Part shown: positions 1 to 6,454 of the stretch, in pieces
Numbering within the stretch: the first letter of the stretch is position 1
Layout: every line of letters begins with the position of its first letter
Assembly (NCBI GenBank): GCA_015661585.1
Contig: DQVU01000132.1
Coordinates: 1 to 7,257 of the forward strand
DNA length: 7,257 nt
Reading direction: 5' to 3'
DNA from: Methanothermococcus okinawensis
GTDB taxonomy: Archaea > AGJL01 > Methanococci > Methanococcales > Methanococcaceae
Program-made: the position numbers and the translations under genes
The notes under the pieces: model-generated
What the model was told of the DNA's origin: nothing
The model's database searches: none
Seen by the model: only the letters and a program-made list of their open reading frames with translations

Positions 1-912
1 GTACCACTGGAGAACGTTGTTGTCATGAGTTCAACACACATTGCACTAATGATGCCTTTAAACGACGATGGATCTGTGATATCTTCAATAAAGGGGATTA
101 TGTGGGGTGGTAGATACAAATGGTACTTTGAGGAGATAAACAGGAGTCTTGGAAATGGATCGATAATAGATGTTGGTTCAACTTACAGTCCAGACTGGGA
201 TAAAATAGTAAATATCTCTCCTCAGGTGATATTTGTATATCCAGGATACAGTGGAGATGCAATAATTGAAAAGTGTAAAGAGTTAGGTATAACCTATGTT
301 GCAAATGCCGAATACTTAGAACCAACCTATCTTGCAAGATGTGAATGGGTAAAGATGTTTGCAGCATTCTACAACAAGGAGGATGCTGCCAAGAGATACT
401 TTACAAGAGTTGAGAAGAGGTCCTTCAATGTTAAAAGGAAAACCTATAACTGTGATCCAAACGTGTTAGTTGCCTGGGGTAAAAACTACCCAAAGTGGGG
501 AGGTACTTACGTACCTAAGGCCCAATCCTACGTTGCCAAGGGAATAATGGACTTCTGCCATGCATCTTATATATTTAGTGACTATCCCGGTACAGGTAGT
601 GCAAAGATAGACTATGAAACCTTTGCAGAGAGGGCAAAAAACGCAGATGTATGGGTAGTACCATCAACAACCATCTGGTTAAGTACATTTAAGGAGAGTC
701 ATCCTGGATACGAAGAATTCAAAGCTGTGAAAAACGGCAGATTGTTCTGTATAAGCGATGACTACTGGCAACTTGGACTGATGAAAACCGACGAGGTTCT
801 TATGGATCTGGGAACTATAATACATCCTGAGGCATTCCAAGGAAGAACCACCCACTTCTTCCTAAGATACAACCCAGATACAAATACTGCAGAACCTTAC
901 AGTATAGACTAA
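1..912 (+). CDS. ABC transporter substrate-binding protein, iron/cobalamin (FecB/BtuF) type, 5'-truncated
   Basis: The reading frame is open from base 1, so the 5' end (signal peptide and start) lies outside the window; the ATG at 25 is internal. The visible 303 residues fit the extracytoplasmic binding protein of an iron-siderophore, haem or cobalamin ABC importer (periplasmic binding protein family 2). They begin at the first strand of the N-lobe (VPLENVVVMSSTHIALM), which corresponds to the family's usual 'P-x-R-I-V-x-L-S' start. There follows DVGSTYSPDWDKI, then the conserved pattern NISPQVIFVYPGY, with CKELGITYV as the next strand. The long linking helix lies near residues 95-140 and the C-lobe begins at NVLVAWGKN. 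NADVWVVPSTTIW is the second 'PD-hinge'-like strand. The ligand cannot be told from sequence; iron complexes or corrinoids are the family choices. No permease or ATPase is visible here, so it belongs to an operon to the left or acts alone. The class is fairly sure, the substrate unknown. Confidence 0.85.
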   Translation, partial: VPLENVVVMSSTHIALMMPLNDDGSVISSIKGIMWGGRYKWYFEEINRSLGNGSIIDVGSTYSPDWDKIVNISPQVIFVYPGYSGDAIIEKCKELGITYVANAEYLEPTYLARCEWVKMFAAFYNKEDAAKRYFTRVEKRSFNVKRKTYNCDPNVLVAWGKNYPKWGGTYVPKAQSYVAKGIMDFCHASYIFSDYPGTGSAKIDYETFAERAKNADVWVVPSTTIWLSTFKESHPGYEEFKAVKNGRLFCISDDYWQLGLMKTDEVLMDLGTIIHPEAFQGRTTHFFLRYNPDTNTAEPYSID

Positions 913-938
913 TTTAATCTTTATATTAAATAACGATC

Positions 939-945
939 AGGTGAT
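939..945 (+). promoter_or_regulatory. ribosome binding site of the cohesin/S-layer-like gene
   Basis: AGGTGAT, 5 nt before ATG 951. Three other genes here (hsp20, DHH, cdhD) show a GGTG core at the same spacing, which supports ATG 951 over the upstream TTG 945. A TTTATATTA string at about 920-928 is too close to the start to be an obvious promoter for a leadered transcript, so read-through from the upstream gene is the simpler reading. Confidence 0.7.
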
Positions 946-950
946 TGGGA

Positions 951-2510
951 ATGAAGTGGAGGTTTTTATTAATACCAATTTTGGTGATGTCACTGGTTGG
1001 TGTCTGTTATGGAGAAGAGATCATAGTGGAGCTTGTACCTAGTAGTGTGGAAGTAGAGGTTGGAGATACTTTTAATTTAAGTTTAATTGTAAAGAATGTA
1101 CCTAAGGATGAGAAGTGTGCAGGTTTTGAAACCAAAATATACTATGACCCATATATCTTAGATTTAACTAACATACAATTGAGTGATGTTGGAAAGTACG
1201 CGACTTTAAAAAATATAGACCCCTCCTCTGGATACATATCCTTAGTGTGGTTCTCTGATCCACCCTACGGTAGCTTCCCCTTGGCCACTCTATCCTTCAA
1301 GGTGTTAAAGCCTGGGGAAACAAATATAACCCTGGATGGTGTGGTAGTGTCTGATGAGAATGGATATGGATATAGATGTGTATTGGCCTCTCCAGTAACA
1401 GTAACGGCTATAATTAAACCTAATCTTCTAATAACAAACCTCTCCATGGGCACTCCTCTGTACAGGATAAACACTCCGATAAATGTAACTGTAATAAACA
1501 CCGGTTATGTGGATGCTAATAGATCTTTCTCTGTAGACCTATATGCAGATGCCAGTAAGATAGGATCTATAATTGTAGATGGGTTGAATGTAGGAAAAAG
1601 TAAAACCTTAACCTTCAACTGGACCCCTAAAGATGTTAAACCATATACCTTAGTAGTAGTTGTAGATCCAGAAAATGTAGTGCCTGAAGAGAACGAGGAG
1701 GACAACAAGATTGTAAAGACTGTTAAAGTACTACCAATAACCACCTACGTCAAACTGTACAAAATCTTCCAAAATAATAGTACTATAAAGGCAGTGATAG
1801 ATGTTTCAAATATCCCAGAGGAAAGACCTGTTGGAGGGTATGATATATACATCAGATTAGAAAATCTTTCAGTAACAGATGTTACTTCACCAGGTATATA
1901 TAGTTGGGATCTATATGATAATACATTATTTATAACAGGTTTCAACGTCTCTAAATCTGGAAAATTCTCAATAGTTAACATCACCTTCACTGTAACTGAT
2001 ACAACATACTCAATGATACTATATAAAGTAGTCCTTTCAGATACTGACGGTTACCCATTCCAAAAAGTGATTTTAGAGAACGAAATTCCTATAGGAAAAG
2101 ATATTAAATCAGAAAAAATAAGGGATTTTCTATTTAGAACAAAACTCATTGTAGGTTCAGAGATAGATGCCAGCCTCTCTACAACAGATTTAAATACTTT
2201 TGTACTAATCAACAGATTCTTAGATATAGATGAAGATTGTATCTTAATAGGAGGTCCAGTAGTAAATCCAGTTGTGAAAAAATACTTAGAGATCTTTCCA
2301 GTAAGGGTAACTAACGAATATCCAGGGAAGCACAGAGGGGTAATAGAAAAGATAAAGATCAACGGCCACACAGTAATCCTACTGGCAGGTTCAGACAGAT
2401 GGGGTACAAAGGCTGCAGTAGAGTACTTCAAAACCTTGGAGGATCTCCCAGATGAGCCTATCTTCGTAGAGTGGAGGAATGGAGTTGCAGTTAGGATAGG
2501 GAGACCTTAA
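951..2510 (+). CDS. secreted cohesin/CARDB protein with S-layer-like C-terminal domain
   Basis: A 519-residue secreted protein of the cell surface. Start: ATG 951 is chosen because AGGTGAT (939-945) lies 5 nt before it; an in-frame TTG at 945 overlaps that site. A signal peptide covers about residues 1-21 (MKWR, hydrophobic core, CYG before EE). Residues about 22-155 look like a cohesin domain (VEVEVGDTFNLSLIV, FETKIYYDPYILDL, LATLSFKVL). About 157-260 look like CARDB, a cell-adhesion beta-sandwich (PNLLITNL, VTVINTGYVDA, PENVVPEENEEDNKIVKTV). About 264-380 resemble a second, diverged cohesin (GGYDIYIRLE, SIVNITFTV). The C-terminal part, about 395-519, carries ILIGGPVVNP and AGSDRWGTKAAVEYF, patterns I associate with the outer domain of methanococcal S-layer proteins. 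Many N-x-S/T sequons suggest N-glycosylation. There is no C-terminal membrane helix, so anchoring is probably through the S-layer-like domain. It lies 38 bp after the binding-protein gene on the same strand, so co-transcription is possible. Domain calls are from pattern recognition and the ligand is unknown. Confidence 0.8.
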   Translation: MKWRFLLIPILVMSLVGVCYGEEIIVELVPSSVEVEVGDTFNLSLIVKNVPKDEKCAGFETKIYYDPYILDLTNIQLSDVGKYATLKNIDPSSGYISLVWFSDPPYGSFPLATLSFKVLKPGETNITLDGVVVSDENGYGYRCVLASPVTVTAIIKPNLLITNLSMGTPLYRINTPINVTVINTGYVDANRSFSVDLYADASKIGSIIVDGLNVGKSKTLTFNWTPKDVKPYTLVVVVDPENVVPEENEEDNKIVKTVKVLPITTYVKLYKIFQNNSTIKAVIDVSNIPEERPVGGYDIYIRLENLSVTDVTSPGIYSWDLYDNTLFITGFNVSKSGKFSIVNITFTVTDTTYSMILYKVVLSDTDGYPFQKVILENEIPIGKDIKSEKIRDFLFRTKLIVGSEIDASLSTTDLNTFVLINRFLDIDEDCILIGGPVVNPVVKKYLEIFPVRVTNEYPGKHRGVIEKIKINGHTVILLAGSDRWGTKAAVEYFKTLEDLPDEPIFVEWRNGVAVRIGRP

Positions 2511-2514
2511 TTGA

Positions 2515-2529
2515 TTTTTTTTATTTTTT
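2515..2529 (+). terminator. oligo-T terminator of the cohesin/S-layer-like gene
   Basis: Eight T, one A, six T on the plus strand, starting 5 bp after the TAA stop. Intrinsic termination in archaea needs mainly a T-rich tract in the non-template strand, without a required hairpin. No strong stem is seen before it. Confidence 0.6.
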
Positions 2530-2823
2530 AATATTTTAAATTCCCATTACTATTTAACTATAAAATTAAGACTTTTCAACTAGATCTCTTCTTTTAACTC
2601 TTTTGTAGATCTCATTCAAAAACTGTTAAATACTAAAATAAACAGATAAATCTTTTTCCTGGATACTGGAAGGGTGTAATGGATTTTCTCCTAACAGAGA
2701 TCAGTATTACAAATTCTTTAAGGTATGTAGAATAAATCTAAATTCCATTATTTTTTTCAGTTAATCTCAACAACAACTAATAGAAAACCATTATAATTAT
2801 TATTAGATAAGAGCTGTGAGATC

Positions 2824-2840
2824 AAAAAAATAACAAAAAA
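2824..2840 (-). terminator. oligo-T terminator of hsp20
   Basis: On the minus strand this reads TTTTTTGTTATTTTTTT, about 50 bp after the hsp20 stop. Two T-runs of six and seven fit an archaeal intrinsic terminator. Confidence 0.55.
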
Positions 2841-2889
2841 GAAATATAATTAATCATAATGACAGGATGTGATAGAAATTAGGATAATC

Positions 2890-3336
2890 TTATTCTATAT
2901 TAATACCTCTTCTAATAGAAGCCTCAGTCTTTGGTAGATTCACAATAAGAAGCCCATTTTCATATTTAGCACTTGCAGCATCCTCCTTTACAGTTGCAGG
3001 TAATTTTATTATCCTGTAAACCTCCTCATCCTCAGGTATCTCAGAGTAGATAACCCTCTCAGATTCGGTTACCATCAAGGGTGCCCTCTTGGCCCTAATT
3101 TCTAAGGTATCTCCAATGGCATTTAATACAATATCCTCCTTATTTACTCCAGGAAGCATAGCAATAACTTTTATATTGTTATCCCCTTCTATCAATGTAA
3201 TGGGCATGTATCCTTTACCTGAGATCTCCAACCCCGTGGAGGTTATAGTTCTTCTGGTGGAGAGACCCATCATAGGAGTCATGAACATTTCGGCCATCAA
3301 TTTTTCTATCTCTGCGAATGGATCTCTTCCAAACAT
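2890..3336 (-). CDS. hsp20: small heat-shock protein Hsp20 (Hsp16.5-like alpha-crystallin chaperone)
   Basis: A 148-residue ATP-independent holdase chaperone that binds unfolding proteins in the cytoplasm. It matches the M. jannaschii Hsp16.5 family (147 residues, 24-subunit hollow sphere) from end to end: N-terminus MFGRDPF, then ISGKGYMPITLIEGDNNIKV, LPGVNKEDIVLNAIGDTLEI and SEIPEDEEVYR. The conserved end of the alpha-crystallin domain is ENGLLIVNLP (about 126-135). The C-terminal I-N-I motif (145-147) docks onto a neighbouring subunit. The alpha-crystallin domain spans about 42-135, behind a short variable N-arm. Start: ATG 3336 follows GAGGTGA (3348-3342) by 5 nt and gives the same N-terminus as the homologue. 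An in-frame GTG at 3345 lies inside that ribosome binding site and is rejected. It has its own strong TATA box and faces away from the polymerase-like gene. Confidence 0.96.
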   Translation of the reverse strand: MFGRDPFAEIEKLMAEMFMTPMMGLSTRRTITSTGLEISGKGYMPITLIEGDNNIKVIAMLPGVNKEDIVLNAIGDTLEIRAKRAPLMVTESERVIYSEIPEDEEVYRIIKLPATVKEDAASAKYENGLLIVNLPKTEASIRRGINIE

Positions 3337-3383
3337 ATCTTTCACCTCTTTCTGTTCTTACATAAATTATTCCTCCGTAGTTC

Positions 3384-3391
3384 TATATAAA
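3384..3391 (-). promoter_or_regulatory. TATA box of hsp20
   Basis: On the minus strand this reads TTTATATA preceded by AAAAGG, a good archaeal TATA/BRE arrangement. Its centre is about 51 bp upstream of ATG 3336. With the usual 22-27 bp to the start site, transcription would begin near 3363, leaving a leader of about 27 nt with the GAGGTGA site inside it. No clear inverted-repeat operator flanks it. The plus strand reads TATATAAA here, so it could also serve the divergent gene. Confidence 0.7.
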
Positions 3392-3403
3392 CCTTTTGAT
3401 GTA

Positions 3404-4666
3404 GTGCTAAATACAATCACAAACAGTGGTATTGAAATTTTTAAAGGTGATAATATCAAGAGAACTAAAATAATTGAATTTCTAGAGAAATCTATAATTC
3501 ATCCTGTTTTTATTGTAACTGTGGGGCATTTGGCGATATTCTTACTAGCTATTCCTTACTATTCCTCTTTTGAATACACCTCATTAATAAAGATTTTTCT
3601 ACTGGTTTCCCTCTTTATAATCTCCTATTCAATACCTTTTTTTATAGATAAAAAAATATATCAGTATTTCAATAGGATAAAAATACTCAATATCCAATTA
3701 AAAACACTACTCCCTGTAGTATATGGTGTAATACTGTCTATCCTGATGTTCCATGGAGTGTTCACAATTACACACTCCTATTTACTGTCTCTCCTCTACC
3801 CTATCTTAGTATTGATAATATCAAATCTCTATGTCATCCAGAAGTTTGTAGGGAATGGTGTCATAAAAAACCCTTCCACAGTACTTGGGGTATTCAAACA
3901 GATGGATAATATACTATTTACGGTGGGTATTCTATCCTTTATAGCATTGACGGTGAAATACGGTACTCTACCGATATTGGATTACAACCTTAGAATAGCT
4001 ATCTCTAATGATCCCCTACGACTCATTTCTACTGGGGCCCTTGTATATGGAGGTATGTGTAATACCTTCTACTTTACAGTAGCCTTTGTACTTCTTCTAC
4101 TTCTGGGATATAAGGCAGGAATATTGATACTTTGCATCTCTTTTTTACTATATAGATATAGTCTAAGGAAGATATCCATTATAGAGATAGTTGTTTCACT
4201 GTTGGGATTGATGGTAGTACTAGCAGTTATGAGTAAGGTTATACTACTATCCTCTGGACAGAAATGGAGTATTGGTGTCCTCGAAATCCTGTCCTATAGA
4301 GCCTACTTCGATATTACAGTATTGGAAAAGGTAATAAACTCCCAGATACACACACTAGGTAAGGTTATATTAAACCCAAATGGTGAAAAACTCATTGGAG
4401 AGTTACTCTTTGGTTATTCCCACAACTTTACATCAACGATGTTTGGACCCATATACTTAGATTTTGGTATCTACGGGTTGGTATTTGCAATCCTTCTCGG
4501 TTTATTCAGTAGATCGATATACATGGGAGATAGGAGGATATACTGTATATACGCAGCTATACTTCTGTCTATGTGTGAAATAGGTATTAACTACGGATTT
4601 TTGATAGTTCTCTTTATTATGCTCTATGTAAATTCCATTCTCTCCTTAGGGTGGCTTAGGAGGTAA
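3404..4666 (+). CDS. oligosaccharide repeat unit polymerase-like (Wzy-type) membrane protein, start uncertain
   Basis: A polytopic membrane protein of about 400-420 residues with roughly 9-11 hydrophobic spans, from about residue 31 (IIHPVFIVTVGHLAIFLL) to the end (FLIVLFIMLYVNSILSLG). It ends in a basic WLRR. The layout fits Wzy-type polymerases, which join lipid-linked sugar repeats on the outer membrane face. KYGTLPILDYNLRIAI and NDPLRLISTGALVYGG look like the 'G-x-P-L...R' region of that family. Near the end, TSTMFGPIYLDFGIYGLVF resembles the conserved final 'T-x-x-G-x-x-Y-x-D-x-G' block. The frame continues open leftwards opposite hsp20, but that part mirrors hsp20 codons and is not believed. 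GTG 3404 is the only standard start codon between the hsp20 promoter and the first membrane span, and it has no clear ribosome binding site. GGTGAT at 3446-3451 instead points to an ATC at 3455. The first in-frame ATG is deep inside, near residue 115. No glycosyltransferases are adjacent, so the glycan is unknown. Confidence 0.7.
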   Translation: MLNTITNSGIEIFKGDNIKRTKIIEFLEKSIIHPVFIVTVGHLAIFLLAIPYYSSFEYTSLIKIFLLVSLFIISYSIPFFIDKKIYQYFNRIKILNIQLKTLLPVVYGVILSILMFHGVFTITHSYLLSLLYPILVLIISNLYVIQKFVGNGVIKNPSTVLGVFKQMDNILFTVGILSFIALTVKYGTLPILDYNLRIAISNDPLRLISTGALVYGGMCNTFYFTVAFVLLLLLGYKAGILILCISFLLYRYSLRKISIIEIVVSLLGLMVVLAVMSKVILLSSGQKWSIGVLEILSYRAYFDITVLEKVINSQIHTLGKVILNPNGEKLIGELLFGYSHNFTSTMFGPIYLDFGIYGLVFAILLGLFSRSIYMGDRRIYCIYAAILLSMCEIGINYGFLIVLFIMLYVNSILSLGWLRR

Positions 4667-4671
4667 CTATT

Positions 4672-4701
4672 CTTACTCCAGCTCCTCTTACTCCAGTTCC
4701 T
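4672..4701 (+). repeat. 15-bp imperfect tandem repeat after the polymerase-like gene
   Basis: CTTACTCCAGCTCCT is followed directly by CTTACTCCAGTTCCT, one mismatch in 15. It starts 5 bp after the TAA stop. It is markedly richer in C than the rest of the spacer. No function can be assigned; a short duplication by slippage is the simplest explanation. Confidence 0.8.
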
Positions 4702-4980
4702 ATCAAAAATTTTTATAAAAAATTAAATAATTATTATAAAAACAATAAAGTAAAAAATGAAAAATAAACATATACTAAAACAACAATCATCGAGGAGATC
4801 TTGAATAAAAAATAAAATAAAATTGTTAAACATCTAATAAAGAGTTAATACGGGTGAAAGAGTATTTTGCTATTTTTATTCTTGTTATATTAATTTACTC
4901 TTTTAATTTTAATTATTAAAAATTTAATTATAGTTCAAAAAGTTATGTGCTTGACTATTTTTATAGTTAATATTATTTCC

Positions 4981-5010
4981 TTATTTTTTAATCACCAATT
5001 TAATGGAAAC
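4981..5010 (+). repeat. dispersed intergenic repeat, copy 1
   Basis: This 30-nt stretch aligns with 6426-6454 with 25 identities, four mismatches and one single-T gap. The shared core is AATCAC, then six bases ending TTT, then ATGG and AAC. The match includes G and C positions, so it is better than AT-richness alone would give, but the identity is moderate. Confidence 0.5.
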
Positions 5011-5063
5011 ATAAGGTAGTAAGACTAACCTGAAAAGAACGATTTATTCAATTATTATGGACT

Positions 5064-6098
5064 CTACAACTGTCGATCCTGTTTAATTCTTTGTAATTTC
5101 TCCTTAAAAACCTCATAACAGAGATCTAAAACTTCTCTTATAACTTCATCTTTACTTCTACCTTTATCGTACTTTGCATTTAGCCCTGCAGCTTCTCTAT
5201 GCCCCCCGCCCTCTCCTCCTAACCTCTTAGCTATCTCCTCCATCACCTCCCCCATATGTATCCTCTTAGATAGGGATTTTCTACACCTCCCACTTACCCT
5301 TATCTCCCCCTCCCTCTTCCTTACCGCCACCACAAAGGACACATCTGCACCAATAGATACGATAGTCTTTGCACAGGATGCCTCATAGGAACTTACATAG
5401 GACAGTGCTACAATGTGTCCATCAACTTCCCTTAACTCCATCCTACTACAGGCCTTTAAATGTGCCATCCTTTTACTCTCATCCATCTCCTGGGTTAAAA
5501 GACTGAGAATTCTCTGAAAGTTAATACCTTTTATAAGCCAGGCTATTATCTGGAATGTTTCTTCCCTTGCAAGTTTCAGATGCTTGGTATCATAGAGAAT
5601 CCCACAGAGTAGAGCTATCCTAATCTCCTTTGGAGGATATATTCCCATCTCCCTGAATATCTGAGAGACTATCTCACAGGTGGAGGTAGTTCCCTCATCT
5701 ACGATAGAGAGAGTACAGAGATCTAAGAGATCTGTCTTTTTATGATGATCTATCATCACTAAAATAGAATTCTTTAACTCCTGGGTATTCACCTTTACCT
5801 GGTTTAAATTAGATGTATCTACAAAGAATACTACATCTAACAACTTAGGATACTGAACAATTTCTAAATCCTCTCCAATTTCCTCAAGTATATTTTTTGA
5901 CAACTTACTTATAGAATCCGCTGATATTTTGAGGTTTTTGTCTTCCCCTTTGTTCAAAACATCTGCAAGGTACTTTAAGGCAACTGCAGCCCCAACTGCA
6001 TCTGGATCTGCATTGTGATGGCATAGAAATAGTATATTTCTATTCTCCTGAAGTATCTTTTTTAGATGAAGTACATCCTCACTTTTTAACTTTACCAT
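5064..6098 (-). CDS. DHH/DHHA1 family phosphoesterase (RecJ/NrnA-like)
   Basis: A 344-residue cytoplasmic metal-dependent phosphoesterase, probably a single-strand exonuclease or nano-RNase. The N-terminal DHH domain shows its metal-binding motifs in order: HNADPDAVG (28-36), VDTS with Asp94, the name-giving DHH (117-119) in MIDHHKK, and ILYDTK with Asp170. The C-terminal DHHA1 domain carries the substrate-binding GGGHREAAG (297-305). Length fits the compact NrnA/archaeal RecJ-like group rather than bacterial RecJ (over 500 residues). All catalytic residues I can check are present, so it should be active. Archaeal members include RecJ-like partners of the replisome and enzymes degrading short oligonucleotides or pAp; sequence alone does not choose. 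Start: ATG 6098 has GGTG (6107-6104) 5 nt upstream. It stands alone on its strand, convergent with the polymerase-like gene and divergent from cdhD. Confidence 0.92.
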   Translation of the reverse strand: MVKLKSEDVLHLKKILQENRNILFLCHHNADPDAVGAAVALKYLADVLNKGEDKNLKISADSISKLSKNILEEIGEDLEIVQYPKLLDVVFFVDTSNLNQVKVNTQELKNSILVMIDHHKKTDLLDLCTLSIVDEGTTSTCEIVSQIFREMGIYPPKEIRIALLCGILYDTKHLKLAREETFQIIAWLIKGINFQRILSLLTQEMDESKRMAHLKACSRMELREVDGHIVALSYVSSYEASCAKTIVSIGADVSFVVAVRKREGEIRVSGRCRKSLSKRIHMGEVMEEIAKRLGGEGGGHREAAGLNAKYDKGRSKDEVIREVLDLCYEVFKEKLQRIKQDRQL

Positions 6099-6143
6099 AT
6101 TAACACCAGTTTTTATAGTCAGACAAATAATTTTTAAACTAAA

Positions 6144-6165
6144 ATTATAAAATAAAATTATAAAA
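6144..6165 (-). promoter_or_regulatory. candidate TATA boxes of the DHH phosphoesterase gene
   Basis: Two minus-strand TTTATAAT strings, at 6151-6144 and about 6164-6157, lie in a direct repeat of AAAATTATAAA with a 13-bp period on the plus strand. The nearer would give a leader of about 24 nt carrying the GGTG site. The DNA around is nearly all A and T, so the exact box is uncertain. Confidence 0.35.
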
Positions 6166-6218
6166 AGGTAAAAATAAAAAATAAAAAAATCCTAAGAAGA
6201 ATGGTTAACGGAGATTCA

Positions 6219-6355
6219 TAGTGTTCAGAATGTTTTCAAAAGATGAGGCAGAATTTATTCTTTACCTCTGTTTTTCCTTATTGAGTATTTAGCAATTTTT
6301 CAAATACAACTGTTGATATTACAATAGGATTTTCTATCTTTATCTTAGTGTTCAG
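6219..6355 (+). repeat. pair of 10-bp direct repeats TAGTGTTCAG
   Basis: TAGTGTTCAG occurs exactly at 6219-6228 and 6346-6355, 127 bp apart; both are followed by A or GA. Four of the ten bases are G or C, unusual for this spacer. Could be relics of a duplication or chance. Confidence 0.4.
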
Positions 6356-6407
6356 GAAAGATCCTGAGATATTTAATACTTTTACTTATTTTTTAATTTT
6401 TATTTAT

Positions 6408-6420
6408 AATGATTATCATT
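6408..6420. promoter_or_regulatory. Fur-box-like palindrome
   Basis: AATGAT-T-ATCATT is a perfect 6-1-6 inverted repeat. Against the bacterial Fur consensus of 19 bases it agrees at about 15 positions (12 of the 13 core). It sits 320 bp before cdhD and 310 bp before the DHH gene, rather far for a simple operator. AT-rich DNA makes such palindromes more likely by chance. Confidence 0.3.
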
Positions 6421-6425
6421 TTTAA

Positions 6426-6454
6426 TTATTTTTAATCACTACTTTGATGGGAAC
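6426..6454 (+). repeat. dispersed intergenic repeat, copy 2
   Basis: This stretch aligns with 4981-5010 in the other spacer (25 of 30 columns identical), in the same orientation. Both copies have near neighbours resembling TATGTnCnTGACTA (about 4943-4956 and 6508-6520), but on opposite sides of the repeat, so the wider arrangement is not conserved. Confidence 0.5.

Larger units (their letters stand above)
2511..2889. other. gene-free AT-rich spacer between convergent genes
   Basis: About 380 bp between the stops of two converging genes. It holds T-tract terminators at both ends. I see no RNA gene, repeat array or credible coding region. The only small open frame with a purine-rich leader, ATG 2679 (18 codons), has its GGTG just 2 nt from the ATG, unlike the genes of this window, so I do not call it. 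Confidence 0.6.
4667..5063. other. gene-free AT-rich spacer between convergent genes
   Basis: About 400 bp between the stops of the polymerase-like gene and the DHH phosphoesterase gene. It holds the 15-bp tandem repeat, a weak T-tract near 4710-4714 that may end the left gene, and one copy of a 30-bp dispersed repeat (4981-5010). A GTG frame at 4854-4919 reads as 21 mostly hydrophobic residues, but I see no supporting signal. No RNA gene is recognisable. Confidence 0.55.

Noticed and set aside
2679..2735. 18-codon open frame MDFLLTEISITNSLRYVE in the left spacer
   Set aside because: The GGTG is only 2 nt from the ATG, there is no clear promoter, and the peptide resembles nothing I know.
3358..3376. 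Minus-strand GGAGG followed by ATG-TAA, a start-stop upstream of hsp20
   Set aside because: From the TATA box position, transcription should begin near 3363, so the GGAGG would not be in the mRNA. Probably coincidence.
3089..3403. Leftward extension of the polymerase-like open frame across hsp20
   Set aside because: It is exactly antisense to the well-supported hsp20 gene, and the membrane-protein pattern starts only after about 3490. Antisense frames of coding DNA are often open.
4854..4919. 21-codon GTG frame, hydrophobic like a signal peptide
   Set aside because: There is no ribosome binding site at the right distance and the frame stops at once. Hydrophobic codons are expected in T-rich DNA.
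4667..5063. CRISPR array or structured RNA in the spacers
   Set aside because: No regularly spaced repeats of 20-40 bp and no GC-rich stems, which are the usual mark of RNA genes in an AT-rich thermophile.
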